Source of the DNA: Polyangiaceae bacterium
GTDB lineage: Bacteria; Myxococcota_A; Polyangia; Polyangiales; Polyangiaceae
Assembly (NCBI GenBank): GCA_025936045.1
Contig: JAICUB010000010.1
Location: 62,001 to 126,000 of the forward strand
Direction of reading: 5' to 3'
Length of the DNA stretch: 64,000 nucleotides
This document shows positions 55,779 through 64,000 of the stretch, one piece after another. How positions within the stretch are numbered: position 1 is the first letter of the stretch; every line of letters starts with the position of its first letter. A model generated the notes under the pieces. It did not search any database, was not told the DNA's origin, and was given only the letters and a program-made list of their open reading frames with translations. A program made the translations under genes and the position numbers.

Positions 55779-58211
55779 ATGGCGACCAAAAAATCTCGGG
55801 GCGGTAAGCAGCAACGACAAGCCGGCGACGGGGAGCGGACGTCGAGTACGCGCTCGAGCGCGAGGACGACGGTAAGCGGCTCCGCGCGCCGAGCGGGCGC
55901 TCGCTCGAGCGACGACGCGCTCGTCACGAAGGCGGACGCCACTCAGACGCTCGCCGCCGGCATGCCGTTCAACCCGACGAAGGCTGCCGAGCACGGTCGC
56001 GCTTCGCGACAGCCGCGGGCCGGCGCCGTCGTCGCCCCGACCGACACGAGCGCCACGGGAAGCACCGTGACCGAAACCACCGCTTCGGCGAAGGTCGGCG
56101 CCGGCAAGCCTCGTCTCGGCGAGAGCCCCGGCAATTTGCCGCTCGACCGCGTGCGCACCGACGGCAGCGGCCGCGTGCTCACGACCAATCAAGGTGTCCC
56201 CGTCAGCGACAACCAAAACTCGCTCAAGCTCGGCCTGCGCGGCCCGGTGCTGCTCGAGGATTTCATCCTCCGCGAGAAGATCACGCACTTCGACCACGAG
56301 CGCATTCCGGAGCGCGTCGTTCACGCACGCGGCTCCGCCGCGCACGGCTTTTTCGAATGTTACGAGCCGCAGACCGAAGTCACGCGCGCGGCCGTCTTCA
56401 GCGAAGCGGGTAAGCGCACGCCCGTATTCGCGCGCTTCTCGACCGTCATCGGCGAGCGCGGATCGCCGGACACCCCACGTGACGTGCGCGGCTTCGCCGT
56501 CAAGTTCTACACGGAGGAGGGTAACTGGGATCTCGTCGGCAACAACATGCCGGTCTTCTTCATCCAGGACGCGATGAAGTTCCCGGACCTCGTTCATGCC
56601 GCCAAGCCCGAGCCGCACTTCGCCATTCCGCAAGCGGCGACCGCGCACGACACCTTCTGGGACTTCGTGTCGCTCATGCCCGAGTCGACGCACATGCTGA
56701 TGTGGGCCATGTCGGATCGGGCGCTGCCGCGCAGTCTTCGCATGATGCAAGGCTTCGGCGTGCACACGTTTCGCCTCGTGAACGCGCGCGGCAAGTCGAC
56801 GTTCGTCAAGTTTCACTGGAGCCCCAAAGCGGGCACGCACTCACTCGATTGGGACGAGTCGCTCAAGATTTGCGGCGCCGATCCGGATTTTCATCGGCGT
56901 GATTTGTGGGAAGCGATCGAAGCGGGAGCCTTTCCGGAGTGGGAGCTCGGCTTCCAGCTGTTCTCGGAAAAGCAGGCGGAGCGTTTCAGCTTCGACGTGC
57001 TGGACCCCACGAAGATCGTACCGGAGGAGCTCGTGCCCGTGACGCCCGTGGGGCGCATGGTGCTGAATCGCAACCCGGACAATTTCTTCGCCGAGACCGA
57101 GCAGGTTGCGTTTTGCGCGGCGCACGTCGTGCCCGGTATCGATTTCTCGAACGACCCCTTGCTCGCGGGCCGCATCCACTCCTACGTGGACACGCAGATC
57201 TCGCGGCTCGGGGGCCCGAACTTCCACGAGATCCCCATCAACTCCGCGGTCGCGCCAGCCCAGAACAACCAGCGTGAAGGCATGCATCGGCAAGCGATCC
57301 ACCGCGGCCGCGCCGCGTACGAGCCGAACTCGCTCGGCGGCGGCTGCCCCTTTCAGGCGGGCGCCGCGGGCTTCACGTCGTTTCCGGAGCACGTCGAGGA
57401 AGACAAGGTGCGCGGCAAGCCCGAGCGGTTCGCCGATCACTACACGCAAGCGACGCTCTTTTATCGCAGCCAATCGCCCGTGGAGCAGGCGCACATCCGG
57501 CGCGGCTTTCGCTTCGAGCTCAGCAAGGTGCAAGTGCCCGCCGTCAGGGAGCGCGTCGTCGCGATGCTCGCGAACGTGGACACGCTACTCGCCGAGACCC
57601 TCGCGGCCGAGCTCGGCATGGACATGCCGAAGCCGCTGCCGCGCGCGTTGAAGAACGTTCCGAAACCCGAGGTCACGGTTTCGAAAGCGCTCTCGCTCTT
57701 TGCTCGGCCCGGCGACGGCAGCATCCGCACGAGACGCGTGGCCATCCTCGTGGCCGACGGTGTGGACGGCGCGGCGGCTCGCGCTCTGCATGCGGGACTC
57801 GCGGAGCAGGGCGCCGTCCCGCGCTACCTCGGAGCGCGGCTCGGGCGCGTCGCCGCCGATGACGGAGAAGAGCTCGAAATCAGCGCGACGTTCGAAACGC
57901 TACCCTCGGTGCTCTTCGACGCCGCGGCCGTCCCCGGCGGCAAGGCGGCCGCCGACGCGCTCGCGACCGTGGGACACGCGGCCGAATTCCTGAAGGATCA
58001 ATATAGGCACGCGAAACCGATCTTGGCGCTCGGTGCGGGCGCCACGCTGCTCGAAGCGGCCGGGGTGCCCGCGGCGCTGCCGTCGGGCGAACCGGATCCC
58101 GGGCTCATCATCGAAACCAAAGCGACCGGCGACGACGTGCTCGCTGCCTTCGTCGAAGCCATCGCGCGCCACCGCCATCACGAACGTGAGATGGACCCGC
58201 CGCCCGTGTGA
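55779..58211 (+). CDS. katE: Large-subunit monofunctional catalase (KatE/HPII type)
   Basis: 810 residues from the ATG at 55779; the upstream extension in the same frame crosses the divergent gene's promoter. An unusual N-terminal extension of about 115 Ser/Thr/Ala/Arg-rich residues precedes the catalase core. Distal-side His182 (RVVHARG) and Asn255 (GNNMPVFF), and proximal Tyr469 (RIHSYVDTQ) keep the spacing of E. coli HPII His128, Asn201 and Tyr415. A C-terminal flavodoxin-like domain (from about residue 645) is present as in large catalases. Decomposes hydrogen peroxide. Confidence 0.93.
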   Translation: MATKKSRGGKQQRQAGDGERTSSTRSSARTTVSGSARRAGARSSDDALVTKADATQTLAAGMPFNPTKAAEHGRASRQPRAGAVVAPTDTSATGSTVTETTASAKVGAGKPRLGESPGNLPLDRVRTDGSGRVLTTNQGVPVSDNQNSLKLGLRGPVLLEDFILREKITHFDHERIPERVVHARGSAAHGFFECYEPQTEVTRAAVFSEAGKRTPVFARFSTVIGERGSPDTPRDVRGFAVKFYTEEGNWDLVGNNMPVFFIQDAMKFPDLVHAAKPEPHFAIPQAATAHDTFWDFVSLMPESTHMLMWAMSDRALPRSLRMMQGFGVHTFRLVNARGKSTFVKFHWSPKAGTHSLDWDESLKICGADPDFHRRDLWEAIEAGAFPEWELGFQLFSEKQAERFSFDVLDPTKIVPEELVPVTPVGRMVLNRNPDNFFAETEQVAFCAAHVVPGIDFSNDPLLAGRIHSYVDTQISRLGGPNFHEIPINSAVAPAQNNQREGMHRQAIHRGRAAYEPNSLGGGCPFQAGAAGFTSFPEHVEEDKVRGKPERFADHYTQATLFYRSQSPVEQAHIRRGFRFELSKVQVPAVRERVVAMLANVDTLLAETLAAELGMDMPKPLPRALKNVPKPEVTVSKALSLFARPGDGSIRTRRVAILVADGVDGAAARALHAGLAEQGAVPRYLGARLGRVAADDGEELEISATFETLPSVLFDAAAVPGGKAAADALATVGHAAEFLKDQYRHAKPILALGAGATLLEAAGVPAALPSGEPDPGLIIETKATGDDVLAAFVEAIARHRHHEREMDPPPV

Positions 58212-58235
58212 GAGAGCCGAACCAGGAGCCATGAG

Positions 58236-58826
58236 ATGAACGCACAAGTGGAAGAGCTCGTCCTTCAATCCCTCGAACACGAACTCGGCGGCGTGAAGGT
58301 GTACACGGCGGCCGTCGCCTGCGCCGTCAACGCGGACCTCAAAGCGGAATGGACGAGATACCTCGGGCAAACCAGGGAACACGTTCGAAAGCTCGAATCG
58401 GCGTGCCAAGCGCTCGGCATCGATTCGAACAAGGAGAGCCCCGGGCGGAAAGTCGTGCGGCTCCTCGGCGGTGCGCTGGTCGAAGCGATGAACCTCGCCC
58501 GCGCGGCGGGCGACCCGCCGGCGGCCGAGCTCGTCGCGTGCGAGTGCGTCGTGCTCGCCGAGACGAAGGACCACGCGGATTGGGAGCTGCTCGGCAAATG
58601 TGCCGCGCATCTCGACGACGAGGTCGCCTCCGCACTGAAGGAGATCTCAGAGGAGGTGGAGGACGAGGAGGATGAGCACCTGTATCATTCCAAAGGCTGG
58701 TGCCGTGAGCTCTGGTTGAAGTCGTTAGGCATCAACGCGGTGCTGCCTCCGCCGGAAGAGCGCCAGCACGTGAAGAGCGCCGTGGGCGCCGCCCACGCCG
58801 AAAAGATGGCCGACAAGGGACGCTGA
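58236..58826 (+). CDS. Ferritin-like protein paired with the catalase
   Basis: 196 residues; the AGGAG site upstream supports the ATG at 58236, 24 bp after katE. Four helices carry acidic/His positions of ferritin-like carboxylate folds: SLEHELGGVKVYTAAV, REHVRKLESAC, AELVACECVVLAET, and CAAHLDDEVASALKEIS. Close to rubrerythrin-like or bacterioferritin-like stress proteins but with no exact family recognised. Probably co-transcribed with the catalase to handle peroxide and iron. Confidence 0.72.
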   Translation: MNAQVEELVLQSLEHELGGVKVYTAAVACAVNADLKAEWTRYLGQTREHVRKLESACQALGIDSNKESPGRKVVRLLGGALVEAMNLARAAGDPPAAELVACECVVLAETKDHADWELLGKCAAHLDDEVASALKEISEEVEDEEDEHLYHSKGWCRELWLKSLGINAVLPPPEERQHVKSAVGAAHAEKMADKGR

Positions 58827-59161
58827 GCCCCAATTGCGCTCGGGGTAGGGCGTGGCCTCGGCGCCGCGGTCCGGTCGACGGACGCTTAAAGCGGCCCAAA
58901 AGGCGCTAAGGCCTCCGCATCGGCGTGCCCGCCCCGGCGCGGCAAGGCCCCGGAAGCGGCCGAACCTGGTCGAAAAGCGGCCATCATTCGGGCTCTTGCA
59001 CAGAGCGGGCTCGGGAGCTAGGCTGGCGGCCTTCGGTAATCGTCTGTCTGCTCCTCGCCCAAAAAGCGATCGCGGAGGTCGTTTTTCGAGGCGGCGTCAG
59101 TGCATCACAGACGCTGCGAACACTGGGCCCGGCGTGGCCGCAATCAAGAGAACACTGGTAC
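58827..59161 (+). other. 335-bp intergenic region before the RRM gene
   Basis: No supported gene. It contains the promoter and probably a long leader of the RRM-RGG gene. No terminator or riboswitch structure was recognised. Confidence 0.3.
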
Positions 59162-59575
59162 ATGAACAATCGCCTTTACGTTGGAAACCTCGCCTTTCAC
59201 ACGACCGAAGACACGCTGCTCCAAGTTTTTGGCAGCTGCGGCACGGTGACGGAAGCCAAGCTCGTCATCGATCGTGAAACCGGCCGCTCGCGCGGCTTCG
59301 CTTTCGTCTCCATGTCCTCGGATGCAGAAGCGAACGCGGCTATCGAGCAACTGAACGGAACGGACCTCGACGGTCGCGCACTCCGTGTGAACATCGCCGA
59401 AGAGCGGCGTCCGGGTGGCGGCGGCGGTGGCTTCCGCGGCGGTCGTGGTGGCGGCGGTGGTGGCGGCGGCTTCCGAGGCGGTCGCGGTGGCGGCGGCGGT
59501 GGCGGTGGTGGCTTCCGCGGTGGCGACCGCGGTCGTGATCGCGGTCGCGGCGGCGGCGGCGACGATCGCTGGTAG
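59162..59575 (+). CDS. RRM RNA-binding protein with RGG tail
   Basis: 137 residues from the ATG at 59162; upstream frame has no RRM similarity. One RNA-recognition motif: RNP2 LYVGNLAF and RNP1 SRGFAFVSM. The C-terminal 55 residues are Gly/Arg/Asp repeats (FRGGRGGGG units) typical of myxobacterial and cyanobacterial Rbp proteins that are often cold-induced. Probably binds mRNA and affects stability or translation. Confidence 0.93.
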   Translation: MNNRLYVGNLAFHTTEDTLLQVFGSCGTVTEAKLVIDRETGRSRGFAFVSMSSDAEANAAIEQLNGTDLDGRALRVNIAEERRPGGGGGGFRGGRGGGGGGGGFRGGRGGGGGGGGGFRGGDRGRDRGRGGGGDDRW

Positions 59576-59644
59576 TCGTCAGAGTCGGGTATCCGGCATC
59601 CGCGCTGACGCGGGTGCCGGAACTCGTGCGTTCTGGTCGCTCAC

Positions 59645-60733
59645 GTGACGAGCGAGCGAGTCGTGCTCCGCCCCGCGCAGGCGAAGGAAATCGTGCGGCG
59701 CCGTCTCGGAGCTCAGGGACTTGCGTCTTCGGGGTTCGAGGGGCCGGCCGAGGTCGTCGCCTGGTTCGGCGCGATGCAAGCGCAGGATTATCTAGGGGCT
59801 CTCTGGGCCGTGGGCATGCGCACGGCGAACGCACGCGAGTCGGACGTCGACGCCGCGCTTGCCGCGGGCGCGATCGTTCGGTCGTGGCCGATGCGGGGCA
59901 CGCTGCATTTTCTCCCCGCAGCAGACGCGCGCTGGATGATCGAGCTCCTCGCGCCGCGAGCGGTGGCTCGTGCGACGGCGCGTCTGGCGAAACTCGGACT
60001 CGATGCTGCGCTTCTGTCGCGCGCCCGCCGGGCGCTCGTCAAGGCGCTCGAGGGCGGCCGGCGCCTCACACGCCCCGCGGCGTACCGCGTGCTCGAGGCC
60101 GCGCGTGTGCCGGCGGACGCTGAACGGGGGCTCCACGTGCTCTGGCGGCTCGCGCACGAAGGACTCTTGTGCTTCGGGCCGCGTGAGGGCAAACAGCAAA
60201 CCTTCGTGCTTCTCGAAGAGTGGCTGCCGCGCTCGAAGCGGCGTCCGCGTGACGAGGCGCTCGGCGAGCTCGCGCGCCGCTACTTTTCGGCCCACGGCCC
60301 CGCGACGCTGCGGGACTTCGCGTGGTGGTCGAGCCTCACGCTCGCGGAGGCGCGAAAGGCGGCAGCTCTCGCCGAGCCGCTGCTCGAACGCGAAGTGATC
60401 GGGGGCGAGACGTACGTGTCCGGTGCGTCCCCTCCGCCCGGAGTTGCGCGCGCGTCCGGGCGAGCGCAAGCGCTTCCTGCGTACGACGAGTTCTTCGTGG
60501 GATACGCGGATCGTCGCGCGGCGCTCGCGCCGGCCGATGCGCCGAAAGTGACGCCGTTTCAGCTGCTAGGCCCCGTGCTGCTGGTCGACGGACGCATGGT
60601 CGGCAGTTGGCAGCGCACGCTTGACGGGGGCCGTGTGGCCTTCACGACGAAGCCGCTCGCGCCGCTCACCGGAGCGAAGGCGACCGCGGTGCGAGGCGCG
60701 CTCGCGCGTTATGCGCGCTTCGTCGAGCGATAG
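59645..60733 (+). CDS. AlkZ-like winged-helix protein, candidate DNA glycosylase
   Basis: 362 residues from the GTG at 59645. Belongs to the winged-helix HTH_42/AlkZ-like group. The catalytic QxQ motif is intact at Gln45-Ala-Gln47 (GAMQAQDYLGALWAVG). In AlkZ this motif drives opening of interstrand crosslinks and bulky alkyl adducts, whereas E. coli AlkX (YcaQ) has QxD; the present form is therefore AlkZ-like. Its last 25 bp overlap the convergent methyltransferase gene. Confidence 0.75.
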   Translation: MTSERVVLRPAQAKEIVRRRLGAQGLASSGFEGPAEVVAWFGAMQAQDYLGALWAVGMRTANARESDVDAALAAGAIVRSWPMRGTLHFLPAADARWMIELLAPRAVARATARLAKLGLDAALLSRARRALVKALEGGRRLTRPAAYRVLEAARVPADAERGLHVLWRLAHEGLLCFGPREGKQQTFVLLEEWLPRSKRRPRDEALGELARRYFSAHGPATLRDFAWWSSLTLAEARKAAALAEPLLEREVIGGETYVSGASPPPGVARASGRAQALPAYDEFFVGYADRRAALAPADAPKVTPFQLLGPVLLVDGRMVGSWQRTLDGGRVAFTTKPLAPLTGAKATAVRGALARYARFVER

Positions 60734-61359
60734 ATGCGGAGATTTTCGGACGGCGCGGCATGCGGGGATAGCCACGCGCATTCCGGCGCCGCCATATCGA
60801 CGCAACAGATCCGAAGCGGCTCGGCGCGTGCGAGCGGCTCGAGGGTCTCGAACAAGCGGGCCAGCCGCTCGCCGCTGAACGGACAATAAAGAAAGAAAAC
60901 GCTGCCGCGCGGCATGGGCGTCGCGGGCGAGCTCGCGTCGCCCTCGAGCGTCGTCACGCGCGCGAGGCGCAGGCGAGTCGCGAGCTTTCGCGACTCCTGC
61001 GCCAGGCAGGCCTGGATTTCGAGCCCCGTCGCCGTGGCGCCCGTGAGCAGGTGCACGAGCGCCGTGGCGCGACCGAGGCCCGAGCCGACGTCCACGAACA
61101 CGTCCGACGCGGTGATTGACGCGCCGTCCACCGCGTGGAGCAGCGTCTCCACCGAGCAGGGCAGGTATGGCACGCACCCTCGCGGAAGCTGGTGCTCGTC
61201 GGCGGGTGGCTCGGGGAGGTCGAGCACGAGATCGAGCCAGCTGTCGCGATCCACCGGGGCAACGTCCGAAAGCGCCGCGCGAAAGGTCGCCGCGTCGTGA
61301 AGTCCGCGTTCGAGCGCGGAGCGCATTCTAAAAGCCGACTCGCGCGCGCGCGGTTCCAC
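60709..61359 (-). CDS. SAM-dependent methyltransferase, DOT1-like fold
   Basis: 216 residues. SAM-binding core DVFVDVGSGLGRATALVHLLTG and a following TGLEIQACLAQESRKLA, then TTLEGDASSPATPMP and VFFLYCPFSG. The DVGSGLGR loop with ExQ-type acidic residue fits the DOT1/small-molecule methyltransferase group. A PRGCVPYLPC segment upstream could form a metal or substrate pocket. Target unknown. Confidence 0.75.
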   Translation of the reverse strand: MEPRARESAFRMRSALERGLHDAATFRAALSDVAPVDRDSWLDLVLDLPEPPADEHQLPRGCVPYLPCSVETLLHAVDGASITASDVFVDVGSGLGRATALVHLLTGATATGLEIQACLAQESRKLATRLRLARVTTLEGDASSPATPMPRGSVFFLYCPFSGERLARLFETLEPLARAEPLRICCVDMAAPECAWLSPHAAPSENLRIYRSTKRA

Positions 61360-61423
61360 GCGGCCAATGCGTACGACTTTCCGGCAGGAGGCGCTCGAGG
61401 CGCACTATTTCGCGTGCGCGAAG

Positions 61424-61452
61424 CATAAGATGAATCTAAAGTATATCTTATG
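61424..61452 (+). promoter_or_regulatory. NsrR-type operator at the multicopper oxidase start
   Basis: Perfect 8-base arms cataagat (61424-61431) and atcttatg (61445-61452) with a 13-nt spacer. The AAGATG...ATCTT core with a TCTAAAGTAT centre matches the known NsrR site (AAGATGYATTT...AAATACATCTT form) at about 19 of 23 positions by eye. It overlaps the first possible ATG, so NsrR bound here would block the promoter or start. The regulator gene is second in the same operon. Confidence 0.75.
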
Positions 61453-62907
61453 GCGGCGCCCAGGATGCCCTCCGCGGTTGGACGAGCTCGACGAACTTTC
61501 GAGCCTTTCGCGCGTGTCCTCTTGGCGCTCGTACTCGTCGCGTGCTCCGGCCCCACGCATGAGCCGGGACCGCCAGAAGCCCCGTACGATCCGCTCGCGT
61601 TGCCCGAAGCGGTCGACTCGAATCCCGATCCGCACATTTTCGAGACCACGCTCGAGGCCCGCGTCGAGAACCTCGAGCTCATCGCTGGAACGACGACGCC
61701 CGTGTGGACGTACGACGGTCTCCTGCCGGGTCCCCTGATCCGCGTCGCCGTCGGCGATCGACTCATCGTTCATTTCACGAACGACCTGCCCGAGGAGACG
61801 ACGATCCACTGGCACGGCCTGCGCATTCCGAACGACATGGACGGCGTGCCGGACGTGACGCAGCCCGGCGTCATGCCGGGCGGTTCGTTCACTTACGATT
61901 TCACCGTGCCCGACGCGGGGACGTATTGGTACCACCCACACTACGACTCCGCCGAGCAGGTCGGCTACGGCCTCTACGGCCCGATCGTCGTCACCGATCC
62001 GAACGAGCCCAAGGATCTCGGAAGCGAGCACGTGCTCGTGTTGAGCGACATGAACTTGAACCCGGACGGCTCGTTGATCCCGGGGGACGACGCCGGGGAC
62101 CTCGGGACGCTCTTCGGGCGTGAAGGCAACACGTTCCTCGTCAACGGCAAGGTCAATCCGCTCGTGACCGTGCCCTCCGGTTCGCGGCAACGCTGGCGCA
62201 TGATCAACGCCGCGAAGAGCCGATACTATCAGGTGGGTATCCAGGGCCAAACCTTCACGCGCATCGGCGGTGACGACGGCTTCATCGCGGCTCCTCAGCC
62301 GCTCGACAGGGTCGTGATCACGCCGGCGCAACGCGCGGACGTCGTGTTCGACGTGGCGCTACCCCCGAGCAGCCAGGTGCCCGTCCTGTGGATCCCCTAT
62401 GATCGCGGCTTCGGCAGCGTCGAGTTTCGAAACTCCGCCACGATCTTCACGCTCGCGACCGACGACCACGCGCCCGTCACACCGCCGCCTTTGCCGGCGC
62501 TCTCACGCGACATCGAGCCCATCGACGTGAGCTCCGCGACGACTCAATACCTACAGCTCACGGAGAACGATCAGGACGGTCACGTCATGCTCGGCATCAA
62601 CGGCGTCCCCGGCTCTCAGGCGCAGCCGCTGATGGCCGGCGTCGGCGACACGCAGATTTGGGTCGTGGAAAACACGATGGACTGGTCCCACCCGTTTCAC
62701 ATCCACGGCTTCTTCTTCCAGGTGCTCGACACGAACGGCGTGCCGCCCGCCGTCGCCGAATGGCGCGACACGGCCGACGTTACCGTCTACGGCACGACGC
62801 GGCTGGCCGTGAAGTTCACCGATCGCCCGGGCATGTGGATGTTCCACTGTCATATCCTCGATCACGCCGACGCCGGCATGATGGGGATGGTCCACCTCCA
62901 TCCGTGA
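61450..62907 (+). CDS. Multicopper oxidase lipoprotein, NsrR-regulated
   Basis: 485 residues; ATG at 61450 or 61465 (the second starts beyond the operator and is equally plausible). Signal part RVLLALVLVAC with lipobox VLVAC. Three cupredoxin domains with all copper motifs: IHWHGL (His120, His122), WYHPHYDS, HPFHIHGFF and HCHILDHADAGMMGM. These bind one type 1 and a trinuclear copper cluster. The family oxidises metals, phenols or nitrogen oxides in the periplasm. The nsrR gene starts 3 bp after its stop, suggesting a role in NO or nitrite chemistry. Confidence 0.9.
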   Translation: MAAPRMPSAVGRARRTFEPFARVLLALVLVACSGPTHEPGPPEAPYDPLALPEAVDSNPDPHIFETTLEARVENLELIAGTTTPVWTYDGLLPGPLIRVAVGDRLIVHFTNDLPEETTIHWHGLRIPNDMDGVPDVTQPGVMPGGSFTYDFTVPDAGTYWYHPHYDSAEQVGYGLYGPIVVTDPNEPKDLGSEHVLVLSDMNLNPDGSLIPGDDAGDLGTLFGREGNTFLVNGKVNPLVTVPSGSRQRWRMINAAKSRYYQVGIQGQTFTRIGGDDGFIAAPQPLDRVVITPAQRADVVFDVALPPSSQVPVLWIPYDRGFGSVEFRNSATIFTLATDDHAPVTPPPLPALSRDIEPIDVSSATTQYLQLTENDQDGHVMLGINGVPGSQAQPLMAGVGDTQIWVVENTMDWSHPFHIHGFFFQVLDTNGVPPAVAEWRDTADVTVYGTTRLAVKFTDRPGMWMFHCHILDHADAGMMGMVHLHP

Positions 62908-62910
62908 ACC

Positions 62911-63366
62911 ATGCGCCTCACGCTCCACACCGACTACGGCCTGCGCGTGCTGATCTTTCTCGCGGCAAAGAAGGGAGAGTCCGCGACCATCCCGGAAATC
63001 GCCGGGGCCTACGGCATCTCGCGCGGGCATTTGATGAAGGTCGTGAACGAGCTCGGTCGTCTCGGCTACGTGACGACGACACGGGGGCGCAACGGCGGCA
63101 TCACGCTCGGTAAGCCGGCCGGCACGATCCGGGTGGGGGACGTGGTGCGGAGGACCGAGGAGAACCTCGCGCTCGTCGAGTGCTTCTCGCAGAGCGCCGA
63201 GGCCGGTTGCCGGATCGACGGGGCGTGTCGGTTGAAGGGCGCGCTCGCGGAAGCGCTCGGGGCGTTCCTCGGCGTGCTCGACGGCTACACGATCGAGGAC
63301 ATCGTGAAAGGTCGCTCGGCGCCGCTCCTCGAACGCCTGAGACTCGTCCGAGCACTCGGCTCGTGA
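62911..63366 (+). CDS. nsrR: NO-responsive Rrf2-family repressor NsrR
   Basis: 151 residues. N-terminal HTH of NsrR type: MRLTLHTDYGLRVLIFLA, YGISRGHLMKVVNELGRLGYV and RGRNGGITLGKPA. Three conserved cysteines Cys91, Cys100 and Cys106 (spacing 9 and 6) can ligate an Fe-S cluster, like Cys91, Cys96 and Cys102 in E. coli NsrR. Represses genes for NO/nitrite metabolism until NO attacks the cluster. Probably autoregulates through the palindrome before the oxidase gene. Confidence 0.9.
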   Translation: MRLTLHTDYGLRVLIFLAAKKGESATIPEIAGAYGISRGHLMKVVNELGRLGYVTTTRGRNGGITLGKPAGTIRVGDVVRRTEENLALVECFSQSAEAGCRIDGACRLKGALAEALGAFLGVLDGYTIEDIVKGRSAPLLERLRLVRALGS

Positions 63367-63379
63367 TAGCTCGCTCTGG

Positions 63380-64000
63380 ATGCCCGAGCGGTCAAAACCC
63401 AAAGCGGTCGTGGCGTGGAGCAGCGGCAAGGACAGCGCGTATGCGCTATTCGAAGCGCGGCGCGCCGGCGCGTTCGACATCGTCGGGATCCTGACGACGG
63501 TAACGGCGACCTTCGAGCGCGTCTCGATGCACGGCGTGCGCGAAGCGTTGCTGGAACGGCAAGCCGCGGAGCTCGGCCTGCCGTGCCACAAGGTTTACAT
63601 CCCTTCGCCCTGCCCGAACGACGTGTACGAGCAGAAGCTCGGTGAGGCGGTCTCCCGGGCGAAAGCCGAAGGCGTTTCCCACTTCATTTTCGGGGATCTC
63701 TACCTCGAGGACATTCGGCGTTACCGAGTCGAGCGGCTCGAGCCCGCGGGCATGACCGCGGAGTTTCCGCTCTGGCAGCGGGACACGCGTGCGCTCGCCG
63801 GCGAGATGCTCGCGGCGGGTCTGCGCGCCGTCGTCACCTGCATCGATCCGAGCAAGCTTGACAAATCGTGGGCGGGGCGCGCCTTCGACGCGAGCTTTCT
63901 CTCGGATTTACCGGCGGGCGTCGACCCCTGCGGGGAGAACGGCGAGTTTCACACCTTCGTGACCGACGGTCCGATGTTCCGCGGACCGATCGCCGTGCGT
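63380..64000 (+). CDS. Diphthine-ammonia-ligase-like (MJ0570-type) protein, truncated by the window edge
   Basis: At least 207 residues from the ATG at 63380; the frame is open to the right edge. N-terminal ATP-PPi-like motif VVAWSSGKDSAYALFEARR, then ILTTVTATFERVSMHGVRE and FGDLYLEDIRRYR, with the GENGEFHTFVTDGPMF block of the Diphthami_syn_2 family. In archaea and eukaryotes relatives amidate diphthine, but bacteria lack diphthamide, so the substrate here is unknown. Confidence 0.85.
   Translation, partial: MPERSKPKAVVAWSSGKDSAYALFEARRAGAFDIVGILTTVTATFERVSMHGVREALLERQAAELGLPCHKVYIPSPCPNDVYEQKLGEAVSRAKAEGVSHFIFGDLYLEDIRRYRVERLEPAGMTAEFPLWQRDTRALAGEMLAAGLRAVVTCIDPSKLDKSWAGRAFDASFLSDLPAGVDPCGENGEFHTFVTDGPMFRGPIAVR

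Overview
The window is very GC-rich, densely coding DNA. Its features point to Myxococcota, probably class Polyangia: a Ser/Thr kinase with the HRDVSPQN catalytic loop, a PEGA-domain protein, a hybrid kinase ending in Hpt, and several lipoproteins with long Gly/Ala/Thr linkers in front of extracellular enzymes. No rRNA is present, so the assignment rests on gene content and base composition alone.

Layout. 1-7.7 kb: a giant TPR protein open at the left edge and two overlapping lipoprotein genes. 7.8-12.9 kb: urease operon ureDABCEFG on the plus strand. 12.9-26.0 kb: a long minus-strand run of tightly packed genes. In transcription order it encodes a BMP-type binding lipoprotein, two permeases, a biuret hydrolase (biuH), the BMP ATPase (frameshifted as read), a cupin, the urea ABC transporter urtABCDE and an MFS transporter. 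26.3-28.4 kb: a divergent outer-membrane porin and a second cysteine hydrolase of the BiuH/TrtA superfamily. Together 7.8-28.4 kb looks like one locus for taking up and degrading urea and probably biuret or triuret. 28.5-29.7 kb: a kinase-receiver protein. 29.98-33.2 kb: tRNA-Leu(GAG) followed by the remains of an integrated element, namely an integrase tail, a RhuM-family gene, a truncated TIR-like gene, and an antitoxin remnant joined to a HUH-Rep remnant. 33.2-38.8 kb: methyltransferase, fatty-acid desaturase, small protein, universal stress protein, L,D-transpeptidase and a cytochrome c-copper monooxygenase. 39.1-43.5 kb: GH45 glucanase, phosphoesterase, a truncated gene and a nucleotide-sugar dehydrogenase. 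43.6-47.2 kb: a minus-strand operon of lipoprotein, Ser/Thr kinase and PEGA protein. 47.7-50.3 kb: an operon of cysteine-rich lipoprotein, porin and PBP-like protein, facing a receiver/hybrid-kinase pair (50.4-53.5 kb) across a strong hairpin. 53.6-61.4 kb: AraC regulator, GH16 glucanase, catalase with a ferritin-like partner, an RRM-RGG protein, an AlkZ-like protein and a methyltransferase. 61.4-64 kb: a multicopper oxidase-nsrR operon preceded by an NsrR-like palindrome, then a diphthine-ammonia-ligase-like gene cut by the right edge.

The strongest systems-level ideas are two. First, a biuret/triuret-to-urea route appears to feed urease directly, because no allophanate hydrolase is present. 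Second, a nitric-oxide-responsive multicopper oxidase is co-transcribed with its own NsrR regulator. Most other genes are recognisable families with ordinary organisation.
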